Numbered from the stretch's first letter, positions 51,206 through 61,277 are shown. The stretch: 64,000 bases of DNA from Bacillus sp. Marseille-Q1617 (GCF_903645295.1 NZ_CAHJXM010000001.1:868001-932000), one strand, 5' to 3'. The notes: generated from the sequence alone by a model not told the origin. Made by a program: numbers and translations.

Positions 51206-52024
51206 TTATTTAATCCCCGACATCGTAAATCCTTCCACGATATATTTCTGGAAGAAGGAGAAGATGATGATGATCGGTACGACCATGAACGCAGCTCCGG
51301 CCATCTGCAGGCCAAAGTTATTCGCATACTGCCCTTGGAGAAGTGATAGTCCTACAGACAATGTATAAAGACTTTCATCATTCGCAATGATCAACGGCCA
51401 TAAGAAGCTGTTCCAGGCACCGATGAAGGTAAGGATACCCTGGACGGCGAAAATCGGTTTCGCAATCGGTACGATCAAGCGGAAGAAGATATAGAATTCC
51501 CCGGCGCCGTCAAGACGTGCAGCCTCGATCAGGTCGGTCGGGATCGTCGTCATGAATTGTCTGAACAGGAAGATACTGAAGGCAGCTGCAAGTCCAGGCA
51601 GGACGATCCCTGTCATCGTATTTGTCAGTCCCATTTCATTTAAAATCAAGTAAACGGGAATCATGGTTACTTGTGCAGGGATCATCATTGTCGCAAGCAC
51701 GATGTAAAAGATCTTTTCTCTTCCTTTAAATTGATACTTTGCAAATCCGTAGCCAGCCATGGCATTGAAGAACAGGCCTACAAAGGAGAAGAGGACAATG
51801 ATCAAGGTGTTTCGTAAATAGACCCCGAAGTTCATGCTTTCAAACAAATTGGCGTAATTTTCGAGAGTCGGATTCTCAGGAATCAGCGTTGGCGGTATTT
51901 GAAGCACTTCGCTTTCAGGCTTGAATGAGCTTGAGATCATCCAGATGAAAGGAACGGATACAATGATACCGCCGAGAATCAGTAAGATGATGACAAAGAG
52001 CCGTTCCATTTTAAATGTTTTCAT
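51206..52024 (-). CDS. Carbohydrate ABC transporter permease (MalG type)
   Basis: 272 residues, six membrane helices; the ABC coupling motif is EAARLDGAGEFYIFFRLIVPIAKP (about 185-208). It forms the channel with the MalF-type partner encoded 34 nt upstream. No ATPase gene is in the locus, so a shared MsmX-type ATPase elsewhere must drive it, as is common in Bacillus. RBS GGGGGTTG before the ATG at 52024. Confidence 0.94.
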   Translation of the reverse strand: MKTFKMERLFVIILLILGGIIVSVPFIWMISSSFKPESEVLQIPPTLIPENPTLENYANLFESMNFGVYLRNTLIIVLFSFVGLFFNAMAGYGFAKYQFKGREKIFYIVLATMMIPAQVTMIPVYLILNEMGLTNTMTGIVLPGLAAAFSIFLFRQFMTTIPTDLIEAARLDGAGEFYIFFRLIVPIAKPIFAVQGILTFIGAWNSFLWPLIIANDESLYTLSVGLSLLQGQYANNFGLQMAGAAFMVVPIIIIFSFFQKYIVEGFTMSGIK

Positions 52025-52058
52025 AATTTCAACCCCCGATACTGATAAATTTTAAAGT

Positions 52059-52958
52059 TTAGTATTCTGTATCAGATTTTCTAATCTTAAATTGAACCAA
52101 TGTAATGATGATGATAAACACGAACAGAATGAATGAACCTGCCGCTGCGTAACCGAATTCACTGAACTGGAAACCTTTTTGGTAGATGAATAATGCCATA
52201 GAAATCGTTCCATCCAGCGGGCCGCCGTTTGTCATGACGAACGGTTCCTCGAAAAATTGCAGCCAGCCGATCAGTGTCGTGACGGTCACGAAGAAGGTAG
52301 CATAGCGCAACAATGGGATCGTGACATTCCACAGGACCTGCCAGCGGTTGGCCCCGTCCATTTCAGCCGCTTCATAATACGATTTCGGAATGCCCTGAAG
52401 TGCAGCGAGAAAGATGATCATGTTGATCCCGATCCCTTTCCATACAGCTAAAACAATCAACGATAACTTGGCGATCGTTGGCTCTCCTAACCAAGGAATC
52501 TTCTCGACATCCAGTAATGATAGTAAGTAATTGAATAATCCATATTCCGTGTTATAAAGAAATCCCCAGATAACGGCCACAGCGATGATGTTCGTGATGG
52601 AAGGCATGTAATACACACCTCTGAATACTGTGAACAGTTTGCTTGTCCCGTAATTGAGAAGGAGCGCAATCCCTAAAGAGAAAACAATGACAAGGGGAAC
52701 CCCGATGATGACATAGAAGAACGTGTTGTAAATCGACTTATGGAACAGATCATCCGATATCAATTTAGAGTAGTTTTCCATACCGACAAAGTTCACATTC
52801 GACCAGTTGGCCAGTCCTGCCAAATCCAGATCCGTAAAGCTGATCAGAAAGGCCACTATGATCGGAACAATGCTGAAGACAGTCAAAATGACCACTGCAG
52901 GAGCAATAAACACGTATGGATGCTTATTTGTTCTGAAACCTTTTAATCCATTGCTCAT
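52059..52958 (-). CDS. Carbohydrate ABC transporter permease (MalF type)
   Basis: 299 residues, six membrane helices (HPYVFIAPAVVILTVFSIVP first); coupling motif YEAAEMDGANRWQVLWNVTIPLLR. The ATG at 52958 follows TAGGTGGG; the frame extends to 52988. It lies downstream of the binding-protein gene across a long hairpin, which may lower its expression relative to the binding protein. Confidence 0.94.
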   Translation of the reverse strand: MSNGLKGFRTNKHPYVFIAPAVVILTVFSIVPIIVAFLISFTDLDLAGLANWSNVNFVGMENYSKLISDDLFHKSIYNTFFYVIIGVPLVIVFSLGIALLLNYGTSKLFTVFRGVYYMPSITNIIAVAVIWGFLYNTEYGLFNYLLSLLDVEKIPWLGEPTIAKLSLIVLAVWKGIGINMIIFLAALQGIPKSYYEAAEMDGANRWQVLWNVTIPLLRYATFFVTVTTLIGWLQFFEEPFVMTNGGPLDGTISMALFIYQKGFQFSEFGYAAAGSFILFVFIIIITLVQFKIRKSDTEY

Positions 52959-53084
52959 GATATCCCACCTAACTAAAACACCGCGCAAGGTTTATTTTAA
53001 AAATGGAGTTCAGGCAATCCCGGAAGGGGATGTGCCTGTAACTCCAACTTTCTTCCTTATAGAGCGAATGCTTTTTCTTATTTT

Positions 53085-53201
53085 AAAAAATGTCCATCTC
53101 GGCGGCCTGGGACTCGAGGTCATAAGTCAAGTCAGCCAAAAAGGCCAAAAACGCCTTTCGGGCTTACTCGCCTTATGCTTGTTGTCCCAGGGCGAGCCGC
53201 C
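53085..53201 (-). repeat. Long intercistronic hairpin between binding protein and permease genes
   Basis: Nested arms: GGCGGC/GCCGCC (53101, 53196), CTGGGAC/GTCCCAG (53107, 53184), CATAAG/CTTATG (53121, 53172), AGCC/GGCT and AAGGC/GCCTT at the tip. On the minus strand a T6 follows about 10 nt after the stem. It resembles the dispersed element at 18502 in size, layout and ending (GCTTTTCTAA/GCTTTTCTTA). Confidence 0.75.
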
Positions 53202-53215
53202 TCCGCTTTTCTAAT

Positions 53216-54448
53216 TTACTCAACTATTTCATTTGCCTTCTTATTGAATTGCTCTAACTCTTTATCGATATCAGCACCGCCGACAGTGATTCTTTCAATG
53301 GAAGAAAGGAATTCCTGTGCGATCTTTTCAAATTCTTTAATTTGAGGTGATGCTTTCGTGTTTTCAAGCTGCTTACCAAAAACAGATAGTAAAGGATCTT
53401 CTTTTAACTTAGGCTCTTCCCAAGCTTCTGTGCGTGAAGGAAGTGTGTTTGACATTTCCAGCCATTCCATTTGTGTGTCCACTTCGTTCATATAAGAGAT
53501 GAATTTAAGAGATTCATCAACATTTTCAGAGTTGTGGAAGATCGACAGGTTCGATCCGCCCATGCTTGATGTGTTTGTTTCTTTCTTCGGCATTTCCGCT
53601 ACTGCCCATTTGTCTTTAAGGTCAGGAGCCTGGTCGTTGATGATGTTGATCATCCAAGGACCGCTGAAGAACATCGGTTTCGAACCGCTCTTGAATGCTT
53701 GTACAATATCGATTCCTTCAGCAGTAGGGCTCAGGCCTTCCTGGAAGTAGCTTGCATAGTACTCGATCGCTCCCTTGAATTCAGGGCTGTCGAAGTTCAT
53801 TTTGTCCTTGCCTTCGAACTCGTATCCATTTTGCCATGCAAAGATGAATGGAGTGATTTGGTCATTACGGTCGATATCAAGTCCGTACATGTCGTCACCG
53901 CGAGCGTTCAGCTTTTCAGCTGCATCTTTCATTTCATCCCAAGTTGCAGGAGCCTTGTCGTATCCGGCTTCTTTCAATAGATCTGTACGGTAGTATAGAA
54001 CGCGTGTATCGATGTACCAAGGAACACCAACAATTTTGTCATCATACTTCATGGAAGTAACGGAACCTTCGAAGAAATTCTCAGGCTTGAATTCTGGATA
54101 ATCTTCTAAGTGAGGAGTCAAATCCAATAGTGCACCTGCGTCAGCAAATTCAGGTACCCAAGTTGTCCCTAATTGAAGTACGTCAGGGCCGTTGCCTGAA
54201 GCGACTGCCGTCAGAAGCTTGTCGTGAGCATTGCCCCAAGGAATTGCTTGTACTTTAACCGAGATGTCTTTGTTTTCTTCTTCGAATTTAGAAGCCATTT
54301 CTTTAAGTTTTTTTCCTTCTTCACCCATTGCCCAGACGCTGATTTCTGTTTTGCCGTCTTTTGAGTCACCGCCGCCTCCGCATGCTGCCAAAACAGTGGA
54401 TAATGCCATCATAGCGACTAATAGTAGTGTCCATGATTTCTTTCTCAT
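53216..54448 (-). CDS. Sugar-binding lipoprotein of an ABC importer
   Basis: 410 residues. Signal peptide with lipobox LAAC (about 20-23) followed by a GGGGDSKDG linker, then a family-1 solute-binding fold (EISVWAMGEEGKKLKEMASKFEE, NGPDVLQLGTTWVPEF, PWYIDTRVLYYRTDLLKEAGY). It captures an oligosaccharide outside the cell. The neighbouring GH94 and GH3 genes suggest beta-1,2-gluco-oligosaccharides, as for the binding protein of the Listeria innocua sophoro-oligosaccharide locus. First gene of the minus-strand operon. Confidence 0.94.
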   Translation of the reverse strand: MRKKSWTLLLVAMMALSTVLAACGGGGDSKDGKTEISVWAMGEEGKKLKEMASKFEEENKDISVKVQAIPWGNAHDKLLTAVASGNGPDVLQLGTTWVPEFADAGALLDLTPHLEDYPEFKPENFFEGSVTSMKYDDKIVGVPWYIDTRVLYYRTDLLKEAGYDKAPATWDEMKDAAEKLNARGDDMYGLDIDRNDQITPFIFAWQNGYEFEGKDKMNFDSPEFKGAIEYYASYFQEGLSPTAEGIDIVQAFKSGSKPMFFSGPWMINIINDQAPDLKDKWAVAEMPKKETNTSSMGGSNLSIFHNSENVDESLKFISYMNEVDTQMEWLEMSNTLPSRTEAWEEPKLKEDPLLSVFGKQLENTKASPQIKEFEKIAQEFLSSIERITVGGADIDKELEQFNKKANEIVE

Positions 54449-54560
54449 TCTCCCATCTCCATTCTATTGTTATTATTTTTTTGAAAAATGAAGCATTGCC
54501 CGAATGATTCCTTCTGTTATTTGTTAAGAAATGAAAGTCGGAAATCATTCAAACGTTATT

Positions 54561-54608
54561 GAAACGTTTCGATGACTATATTATAATCAAACGTGAATCC
54601 GCTTTCAA
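54561..54608 (-). promoter_or_regulatory. Promoter and operator of the sugar-transport operon
   Basis: Minus strand: -35 TTGAAA (complement of 54603-54608), 17-nt spacer, -10 TATAAT (complement of 54580-54585). The operator GAAACGTTTC (54561-54570) lies just downstream of the -10. Confidence 0.88.
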
Positions 54609-54725
54609 CCACTTTTTGAAAAATAGTTGATTGTAAAAATTTGTGACTGTTGATAAAGCGTGTAAATACAATTAAATCCTTGTTAAATAGATGATTTTGG
54701 TATTTGTTGAGTTTGGGGATCTGTG

Positions 54726-54782
54726 TTGACTATCAGTAAGAATACCCTTATAATTCGACTCAACTGTTAATTGAAACGTTTC
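54726..54782 (+). promoter_or_regulatory. Promoter and operator of the GH3-GH94 operon
   Basis: -35 TTGACT (54726-54731), 17-nt spacer, -10 TATAAT (54749-54754). The operator GAAACGTTTC at 54773-54782, preceded by TT as in the divergent copy, lies just after the start site. Confidence 0.9.
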
Positions 54783-54832
54783 ACTAAAATGAAGAATTGC
54801 ACGATTATATCCTAATCCTTGGAGGTTCCAAT

Positions 54833-56998
54833 ATGAATGAACACAAACTTACTTCATTAGTAAAAGAAATGACATTGGATGAAAAGATTGCTCAACTGAC
54901 TCAGCTTGCCACTCCATTTTTTAAAGGGGCAAGTGACGGAGGGCAGATCACGGGCCCGATGGCCGATATGGGTATCACCGATGACATGATCGAGAACACG
55001 GGATCGGTCCTCGGTGCGTCCGGAGCGAAAGAAGTGAAGAACATCCAACGAAAGCATCTGGAAGATAACCGGTTAGGCATTCCTTTATTAGTTATGTCTG
55101 ATATCGTGCACGGATATAAAACCATTTTTCCGGTACCGCTTGCGATCGGGTGCTCATGGGACCTTGAACTGGCAGAGAAAAGTGCAGAAATTGCGGCAAA
55201 AGAAGCATCTGCATCCGGTGTGCATGTCACATTTGCCCCGATGGTCGACCTTGTCCGCGATCCACGCTGGGGCAGGGTGATGGAATCGACAGGAGAAGAC
55301 CCTTATTTAAATAGTGAGTTTGCCAGGGCATTTGTGCGAGGCTTCCAAGGAAACGACCTGACCAATGAAAAAGACCGCGTCGCTGCATGCGTGAAGCACT
55401 TCGCAGCTTACGGGGCAGCGGAAGGAGGCCGTGACTACAACACGGTGGACATGTCCGAACGTGAGCTTCGTGAAATTTATCTTCCAGCTTATAAAGCGGC
55501 GCTTGATGAAGGGTGTGAGATGGTGATGACCGCGTTCAATACCGTCTTCGGGATTCCAGCTACCGGAAACAAGAAGCTGATGCGCTCGATTCTCCGCGAA
55601 GAAATGGGCTTTGACGGCATACTGATCTCGGACTGGGGTGCAGTGAAGGAAATGATTCCTCACGGCGTTGCCGAGGATGAAAAGGAAGCTGCTTTGAAAG
55701 CTCTTACGGCTGGTGTGGATATCGAAATGATGACATCGACATATGTGAAATACCTGCGGGCATTGGTAGAAGAGGGGCAGCTTGATGAATCACTGATTGA
55801 TGAAGCTGTCCAACGGATCCTGACTCTGAAAGAGAAGCTTGGTTTATTCGAGAATCCATATCGGGGAGCGGATGAAGAGCTAGAGGAAGAACTCGTCATG
55901 AGTGCTTCTCACCGTGAAGCTGCAAGGGATCTTGCTGCCAAATCGGCTGTGCTGTTGAAAAATGAAGGCGTTTTACCACTTGATAAGAATCAGAAGATTG
56001 CATTGATCGGTCCTTTTGCAGAAAACGGAGATATCCTCGGACCGTGGTCGTGGCTTGGTTCGAAAGAAGATGCCGTGACGGTGAAGGAAGGATTTTTACA
56101 AAAAATCGATCCTTCACAGCTGTCTGTCGCAAAAGGCAGTGCTATTGAAACAATTACTGAAGAGCAAATACAAGAAGCGTTGGAAGCGGCAAAAGACGCT
56201 GATGTGATCGTCCTTGCACTCGGTGAAGATTCGGAAATGAGCGGTGAAGCAGGCTGCCGCGCGGATATCAAGCTCCTGGGGGCGCAGCTGGAATTGATTC
56301 AGCGCATCAAAGAACTCGGCAAGCCTACGGTATCCGTCTTATTCAATGGACGCCCGCTCGATCTGCACGGTGTGTGGGATCAAACGGATGCCGTACTCGA
56401 AGCCTGGTATCCGGGCACGGAAGGCGGATCTGCCGTGGCTGACTTGTTATTCGGGGACAGAAATCCATCCGGCCGCCTAACGATGTCCTTCCCTTACAGT
56501 TCAGGACAGATTCCGGTTTATTATAATCACTACAATACCGGCCGGCCAAAGGGAGCACCTGATGCACAGGAACGCTATGTATCTCAATACCTCGACATTC
56601 CGAACAGTCCGCTGTTCCCGTTCGGTTTCGGTTTGAGTTATACAGAATTTAAGTATGATTGCTTGAAGCTTTCCAATGAAACATTGGGCTATGAGGATTC
56701 CTTGGAAATATCTATAACCGTGACAAACAGCGGCAAACTTGCGGGGGAAGAAGTCGTTCAATTGTACGTCCGGGATGTGAGCGGAGAAGTGGTCCGCCCG
56801 CTGAAAGAACTAAAGGATTTTAGAAAAATCAGCCTGGAAGCTGGTGAAACGAAGGAAGTGACCTTCGCCCTCAAAGAGGAGCAGCTGCGTTACCATCATT
56901 CCGATCTTACGTTTACGAGCGATCCGGGAACATTCATCGCTTATATTGGGGGAAACAGCAAAGAAGTCATGGAGAAATCGTTCACACTAGTAAAATAA
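54833..56998 (+). CDS. Glycoside hydrolase family 3 beta-glucosidase (BglX-like)
   Basis: 721 residues. GH3 N-domain with LVRDPRWGRVMESTGEDPYL and VKHFAAYGAAEGGRDYN, nucleophile Asp267 in GILISDWGAV, GH3 C-domain (about 370-570), and a fibronectin-III-like end (VVQLYVRDVSGEVVRPLKELKDF). No signal peptide, so it acts on imported sugar. Next to the phosphorylase it resembles the sophorose-type beta-glucosidase of L. innocua. The ATG at 54833 has GGAGG; the frame from 54797 lacks one. Confidence 0.94.
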   Translation: MNEHKLTSLVKEMTLDEKIAQLTQLATPFFKGASDGGQITGPMADMGITDDMIENTGSVLGASGAKEVKNIQRKHLEDNRLGIPLLVMSDIVHGYKTIFPVPLAIGCSWDLELAEKSAEIAAKEASASGVHVTFAPMVDLVRDPRWGRVMESTGEDPYLNSEFARAFVRGFQGNDLTNEKDRVAACVKHFAAYGAAEGGRDYNTVDMSERELREIYLPAYKAALDEGCEMVMTAFNTVFGIPATGNKKLMRSILREEMGFDGILISDWGAVKEMIPHGVAEDEKEAALKALTAGVDIEMMTSTYVKYLRALVEEGQLDESLIDEAVQRILTLKEKLGLFENPYRGADEELEEELVMSASHREAARDLAAKSAVLLKNEGVLPLDKNQKIALIGPFAENGDILGPWSWLGSKEDAVTVKEGFLQKIDPSQLSVAKGSAIETITEEQIQEALEAAKDADVIVLALGEDSEMSGEAGCRADIKLLGAQLELIQRIKELGKPTVSVLFNGRPLDLHGVWDQTDAVLEAWYPGTEGGSAVADLLFGDRNPSGRLTMSFPYSSGQIPVYYNHYNTGRPKGAPDAQERYVSQYLDIPNSPLFPFGFGLSYTEFKYDCLKLSNETLGYEDSLEISITVTNSGKLAGEEVVQLYVRDVSGEVVRPLKELKDFRKISLEAGETKEVTFALKEEQLRYHHSDLTFTSDPGTFIAYIGGNSKEVMEKSFTLVK

Positions 56999-57015
56999 AG
57001 AAATGAGGGGAAAAA

Positions 57016-60000
57016 ATGAATTCAAACATTGCACTTACATCGGGAGAGCTGACATTTAACTTTTTACCACGCGGCGACTTGTTTGCTGTTACTCATAAGG
57101 ACATCATGGTGAACGGACTGATGACCAATGCTATCGACGGTTCATTGAATAATCTATTTTTACGAATCCATGGAGGGGACGGAATCAAGTTCGTACCGAT
57201 GGTTGGTATAAAGTCAGAAAGCACAGTCGAGTGGGCTGAATCGCAGGTGAAATGGAGTGGTTCATTCGAAGGTGTTTCGTATGAAGTCGTATTCACTTTG
57301 ACTGATAAAGGAATCTGGTTCTGGGATATCACGGTAGACGGGAAAGACGTTGAAGTTGACCTGATCTACGGACAAGACCTTGGTCTTGCAGATAAAGGCG
57401 CGGTCCGCTCAAATGAAGCCTATATGTCACAATACATCGATCACCGAGTTTTTGAAAGTGAAGAAAAAGGATATGTCGTCTGCTCCAGGCAAAATCAGCC
57501 GCAGTCCAGTGGATTCCCTTATCTTCAGCAGGGGGCCCTTGGGAAAGCGGCAGGCTATTCCACTGACGGCTTTCAATTCTTCGGGTTGTCTTATAAAGAA
57601 TGCGATGAGCCGGAAATCCTCACGAAAGAGTCGCTTGCGAATGAAGTGTATCAGTATGAATTCGCATATACGGCTCTTGGGTCTCCGAAAGTCGCATTGA
57701 ATGGCAAAGAACGCTTTACGTTCTACGGGGTGTTCAAAGAAGACCATGCAGAGGCGATCGAATCGCTTGAATATGAAGATGAAATTGCAGCAGCTTGGGA
57801 AGAAGCACAAGGGATCGTTTCAGCATTCGGAACTTCAGGCGATGCCGTCAGGTTAAGACCTGAAATCGGCAAGCCGCTGCACACTCTTTCGATGACTGAA
57901 AGTGAGGTGGAGGACCGGTTTGCAGCCCGTCATAATGAAGAGCGGGAAGGCGATGCGCTTCTATCCTTCTTCACGGATACACATGAGCATGTCGTGTTGA
58001 AAGAGAAGGAATTGATGGTGGAAAGGCCTCACGGGCATATTCTGATGTCGGGTGAAAACCACCGCCTGAAGGATAATACCATCACGACGACATCGTTCAT
58101 GTACGGATTGTTCAACTCGCAGCTTGTGGTAGGAAATACTTCCTTTAATAAAATGCTGACGAATCAGCGCAGCCACTTGAATGTCATGAAGACTTCGGGG
58201 CAGCGTATTTACGTAGAGGTGGACGGTGAGTACCGTCTGCTGACGATGCCATCGATGTTCGAGGTAGGCTTCAACTACGCCCGCTGGTACTACAAGACTG
58301 AGGACGATATGATCGTCGTGACGAATTATACCGTGGTCGATTCACCAGAAGTGCAGCTCCATGTGAAATCTGAAAACGGCAGGGCATACCGTTATCTGGT
58401 ATCGAACCAGGTGACGATGAATAACAATGAATATGAAAGAGAATTCCAACTCAAACAGGAGGGTGACGTGCTGACGGTCACTGCCGATCGGGATTCGGAC
58501 AGCAGTTCAACTTTCCCTCGTTTATGCTACCGGATGAAGGTGGACGGCGCAGAAGTCGTGGTCGGCCGTGAAGAAAAGCTAGCAGAACATGCAGAAGAAG
58601 GGGCAGCTTCCCTGCTCGTACTCGACGTCAGCGCCGCAGCGGAATGGAACCTGACCGTTCAGGGCCTTCTGAATGGAGAAGAGATTGATTTTGTGAAACG
58701 CGACATAAATGAAGAGATCGAAAAATACCGCGAATACTATAGAGGGGTCATGAACGGATTCAACCTTTCACAAGGTGAAGGGATGTCTGCGGAGCTTGAT
58801 AAAGTGAACTCGCTCGCTTGGTGGTATACGCATAACATGCTTGTTCACTACTCAGTGCCGCACGGGTTAGAGCAATATGGCGGAGCAGCGTGGGGTACGC
58901 GAGATGTGTGTCAGGGACCGACTGAATACTTCATGGCGACACAGAACTATGAGTCTGTGAAAGAAATCATCAAGACCGTCTACTCCCATCAATACGAAGA
59001 TAACGGCAACTGGCCGCAATGGTTCATGTTCGATAAATATTACAAGATCCAGCAGGACGACAGCCACGGGGATATCATCGTCTGGCCGCTGAAAGTAGTA
59101 AGCGATTATATTGCTGCGACGAATGATTATCGGATTTTACAAGAAGAAATCCCGTATACAGAGCGTGACGGTTTCGGATTCACGAAAGAGAAAGCGACGC
59201 TTCTCCATCATATCCGTAAGGAACTTTCCTATATCAAGGAAAACTTCTTGCATGATACATTCCTGTCTTCCTACGGAGACGGGGACTGGGATGATACGCT
59301 TCAGCCTGCGAATGCCAACCTGAAGAAATATATGGCGAGCAGCTGGACAGTTGCCTTGACGTATCAAGTGGTCGTGAAGCTGTCCACTGTGCTCAAAGGG
59401 GTTTTAGAAGAAGCGCAGGAGTTCCGCGCCCTCGCAGAAGGCATCCAGCAGGATTTCAACAAGTATATCCTGCAAGATGATGTCATTCCTGGATTCGTGT
59501 ATATGGAAGAAGCGGGGAAACCTGAGTTCATGGTTCATCCGACGGATACGAAAACAGGCATCCATTACCGCCTGCTCCCGATGAACCGAAGCATCATTTC
59601 AGAGCTGTTCACTCCTGAACAGGCTGCTTCACACTATAACTTGGTGAAGGAGCACTTATACTGTCCTGACGGTGTCCGTCTCATGAACCGCCCGGCCAAG
59701 TATGCAGGAGGAGTCAGCACGCACTTCAAACGCGCCGAACAGGCTTCCAACTTCGGCCGTGAAATCGGTCTGCAATATGTCCATGCCCACATCCGTTACG
59801 TGGAAGCGATGGCGAAACTGGGATACACGGATGAAGTGTGGAATGGATTGGAGATCATTAATCCAGTCGGGCTGAAAGATGCTGTTCCAAATGCGGAAAG
59901 GCGCCAGAGCAATGCATATTTCAGTTCTTCTGACGGTAAATTCAACACCCGCTATGAAGCACAGGATCGATTCGGGGAGCTGCGTGACGGTTCCGTACCG

Positions 60001-60345
60001 GTCAAAGGCGGTTGGAGAATCTATTCAAGCGGGCCTGGAATCTACATGAATCAGTTGATTTCAAATGCTCTCGGTGTCCGTCAGGAAGGTGAGGACCTCG
60101 TGATCGATCCGGTTCTTCCTGAACACCTCGATGGGCTGACATTTGAATTCAAGTACAACCATCGTCCGGTCACATTTGTCTACCATCTGGGAAGCGCTGA
60201 TGGCAAACGTGTTGTCGTCAATGGACAGCAAGCCGCCGGCGAAACCGTCTCCAACCGCTACAGAAGCGGAGGGGTGCGCGTGAGAAAAGAAGAACTCGAG
60301 CAGCTCCTGAAAGAAGACAGCAATAAAATAGACATCTATATCTAA
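57016..60345 (+). CDS. GH94 phosphorylase, probably 1,2-beta-oligoglucan phosphorylase
   Basis: 1109 residues, no signal peptide. The N-terminal beta-sandwich half is followed by an (alpha/alpha)6 barrel with WGTRDVCQGPTEYF, GDIIVWPLKVVSDY and the Asp-rich catalytic segment GDWDD at 756-760. It ends with a small domain. Length and motifs suit sophoro-oligosaccharide phosphorylase (EC 2.4.1.333), which releases glucose 1-phosphate from beta-1,2-glucans, rather than cellobiose phosphorylase (about 800 residues). It lies 17 nt after the GH3 gene. The specific activity is inferred from likeness and context. Confidence 0.87.
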   Translation: MNSNIALTSGELTFNFLPRGDLFAVTHKDIMVNGLMTNAIDGSLNNLFLRIHGGDGIKFVPMVGIKSESTVEWAESQVKWSGSFEGVSYEVVFTLTDKGIWFWDITVDGKDVEVDLIYGQDLGLADKGAVRSNEAYMSQYIDHRVFESEEKGYVVCSRQNQPQSSGFPYLQQGALGKAAGYSTDGFQFFGLSYKECDEPEILTKESLANEVYQYEFAYTALGSPKVALNGKERFTFYGVFKEDHAEAIESLEYEDEIAAAWEEAQGIVSAFGTSGDAVRLRPEIGKPLHTLSMTESEVEDRFAARHNEEREGDALLSFFTDTHEHVVLKEKELMVERPHGHILMSGENHRLKDNTITTTSFMYGLFNSQLVVGNTSFNKMLTNQRSHLNVMKTSGQRIYVEVDGEYRLLTMPSMFEVGFNYARWYYKTEDDMIVVTNYTVVDSPEVQLHVKSENGRAYRYLVSNQVTMNNNEYEREFQLKQEGDVLTVTADRDSDSSSTFPRLCYRMKVDGAEVVVGREEKLAEHAEEGAASLLVLDVSAAAEWNLTVQGLLNGEEIDFVKRDINEEIEKYREYYRGVMNGFNLSQGEGMSAELDKVNSLAWWYTHNMLVHYSVPHGLEQYGGAAWGTRDVCQGPTEYFMATQNYESVKEIIKTVYSHQYEDNGNWPQWFMFDKYYKIQQDDSHGDIIVWPLKVVSDYIAATNDYRILQEEIPYTERDGFGFTKEKATLLHHIRKELSYIKENFLHDTFLSSYGDGDWDDTLQPANANLKKYMASSWTVALTYQVVVKLSTVLKGVLEEAQEFRALAEGIQQDFNKYILQDDVIPGFVYMEEAGKPEFMVHPTDTKTGIHYRLLPMNRSIISELFTPEQAASHYNLVKEHLYCPDGVRLMNRPAKYAGGVSTHFKRAEQASNFGREIGLQYVHAHIRYVEAMAKLGYTDEVWNGLEIINPVGLKDAVPNAERRQSNAYFSSSDGKFNTRYEAQDRFGELRDGSVPVKGGWRIYSSGPGIYMNQLISNALGVRQEGEDLVIDPVLPEHLDGLTFEFKYNHRPVTFVYHLGSADGKRVVVNGQQAAGETVSNRYRSGGVRVRKEELEQLLKEDSNKIDIYI

Positions 60346-60361
60346 TAGCATCATAGTGGAA

Positions 60362-60394
60362 AGCCTGCCTCATTACCCTGGGGCAGGTTTTTCT
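60362..60394 (+). terminator. Intrinsic terminator of the GH3-GH94 operon
   Basis: CCTGCC pairs with GGCAGG around TCATTACCCTGG, then T5. Confidence 0.85.
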
Positions 60395-60470
60395 GTTCTC
60401 ATGAATTTGATTTCACCTTCTTTTCCGATAAAATAGGTGATACCAGCAAACCAAGAGAGAAGGTGAGCAT

Positions 60471-60980
60471 TTGAGTTCAATACCGGATCATTTGCAAGAA
60501 GGGCTGCATATCGTATTTATCGGCTTCAATCCAAGCATCATGTCAGGTAAAACGGGGCATCATTATGCCAACCCGACGAACAGGTTCTGGAAAATCCTCC
60601 ATCAATCGGGCTTGACGCCCCGTTTATACCGGACCGAGGAGGACGGGGATTTGATAGAGCTGGGTTATGGAATGACCAATATCGTGGCACGGCCAACGAA
60701 GGATGCTTCTGAAATCACGAAGGATGAATATGAAGAAGGAAGAGTCATCCTGAAAGAGAAACTGGAAACATATAGACCCCGTACTGCCTGTTTTGTCGGC
60801 AAAGGAGTCTATCAGCAGTTTGCCAAGAAGAAGAAGGTTCCCTGGGGATGGCAGGAAGAGTCGGTCGTCGAAGGAGTCCGTGACTTCGTAGCCCCGTCAT
60901 CCAGCGGACTTGTACGGATGAAGGTAGAAGAAATCGCGGATATTTATCGAAAGTTGTTGAGGGAGGAAAGCCCTGTTTGA
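60471..60980 (+). CDS. mug: Mismatch-specific DNA glycosylase Mug (G:T/U)
   Basis: 169 residues of the uracil-DNA glycosylase superfamily. Motif 1 is GFNPSIMSGKTGHHYANPTNRFW and motif 2 VAPSSSGL. It removes U or T opposite G. TTG start at 60471, 6 nt after GAGAAGGTG. It stands alone with a terminator CCCCTGC/GCGGGGG at 61018-61041. Confidence 0.92.
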   Translation: MSSIPDHLQEGLHIVFIGFNPSIMSGKTGHHYANPTNRFWKILHQSGLTPRLYRTEEDGDLIELGYGMTNIVARPTKDASEITKDEYEEGRVILKEKLETYRPRTACFVGKGVYQQFAKKKKVPWGWQEESVVEGVRDFVAPSSSGLVRMKVEEIADIYRKLLREESPV

Positions 60981-61017
60981 GGTTGATCAGAAGGATAAAT
61001 GATGATAATTGGTTACT

Positions 61018-61042
61018 CCCCTGCTTATGCGGGGGTTTTTTA
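61018..61042 (+). terminator. Intrinsic terminator of mug
   Basis: CCCCTGC (61018-61024), TTAT loop, GCGGGGG (61029-61035), then T6. Confidence 0.92.
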
Positions 61043-61277
61043 TATGCAGGTCAGGGGATAAAAAATGATGATTAGCAGAATGTAAGAAAGGACCTGGTTT
61101 AACCTGCATATATTGAAAGCCATTTTCTCAACTGATTTTTCATCATTCAGGGACGGACATTCCAATTTCTTTACAATCGTCTTACAATCGAGGTTTAAGA
61201 CATTCTTCACGAGGGAAGAGGACGGAAAAGTTGAACATTTTCAGCTGGATACTTCAGATATACAGGGTGTGAGAGAG

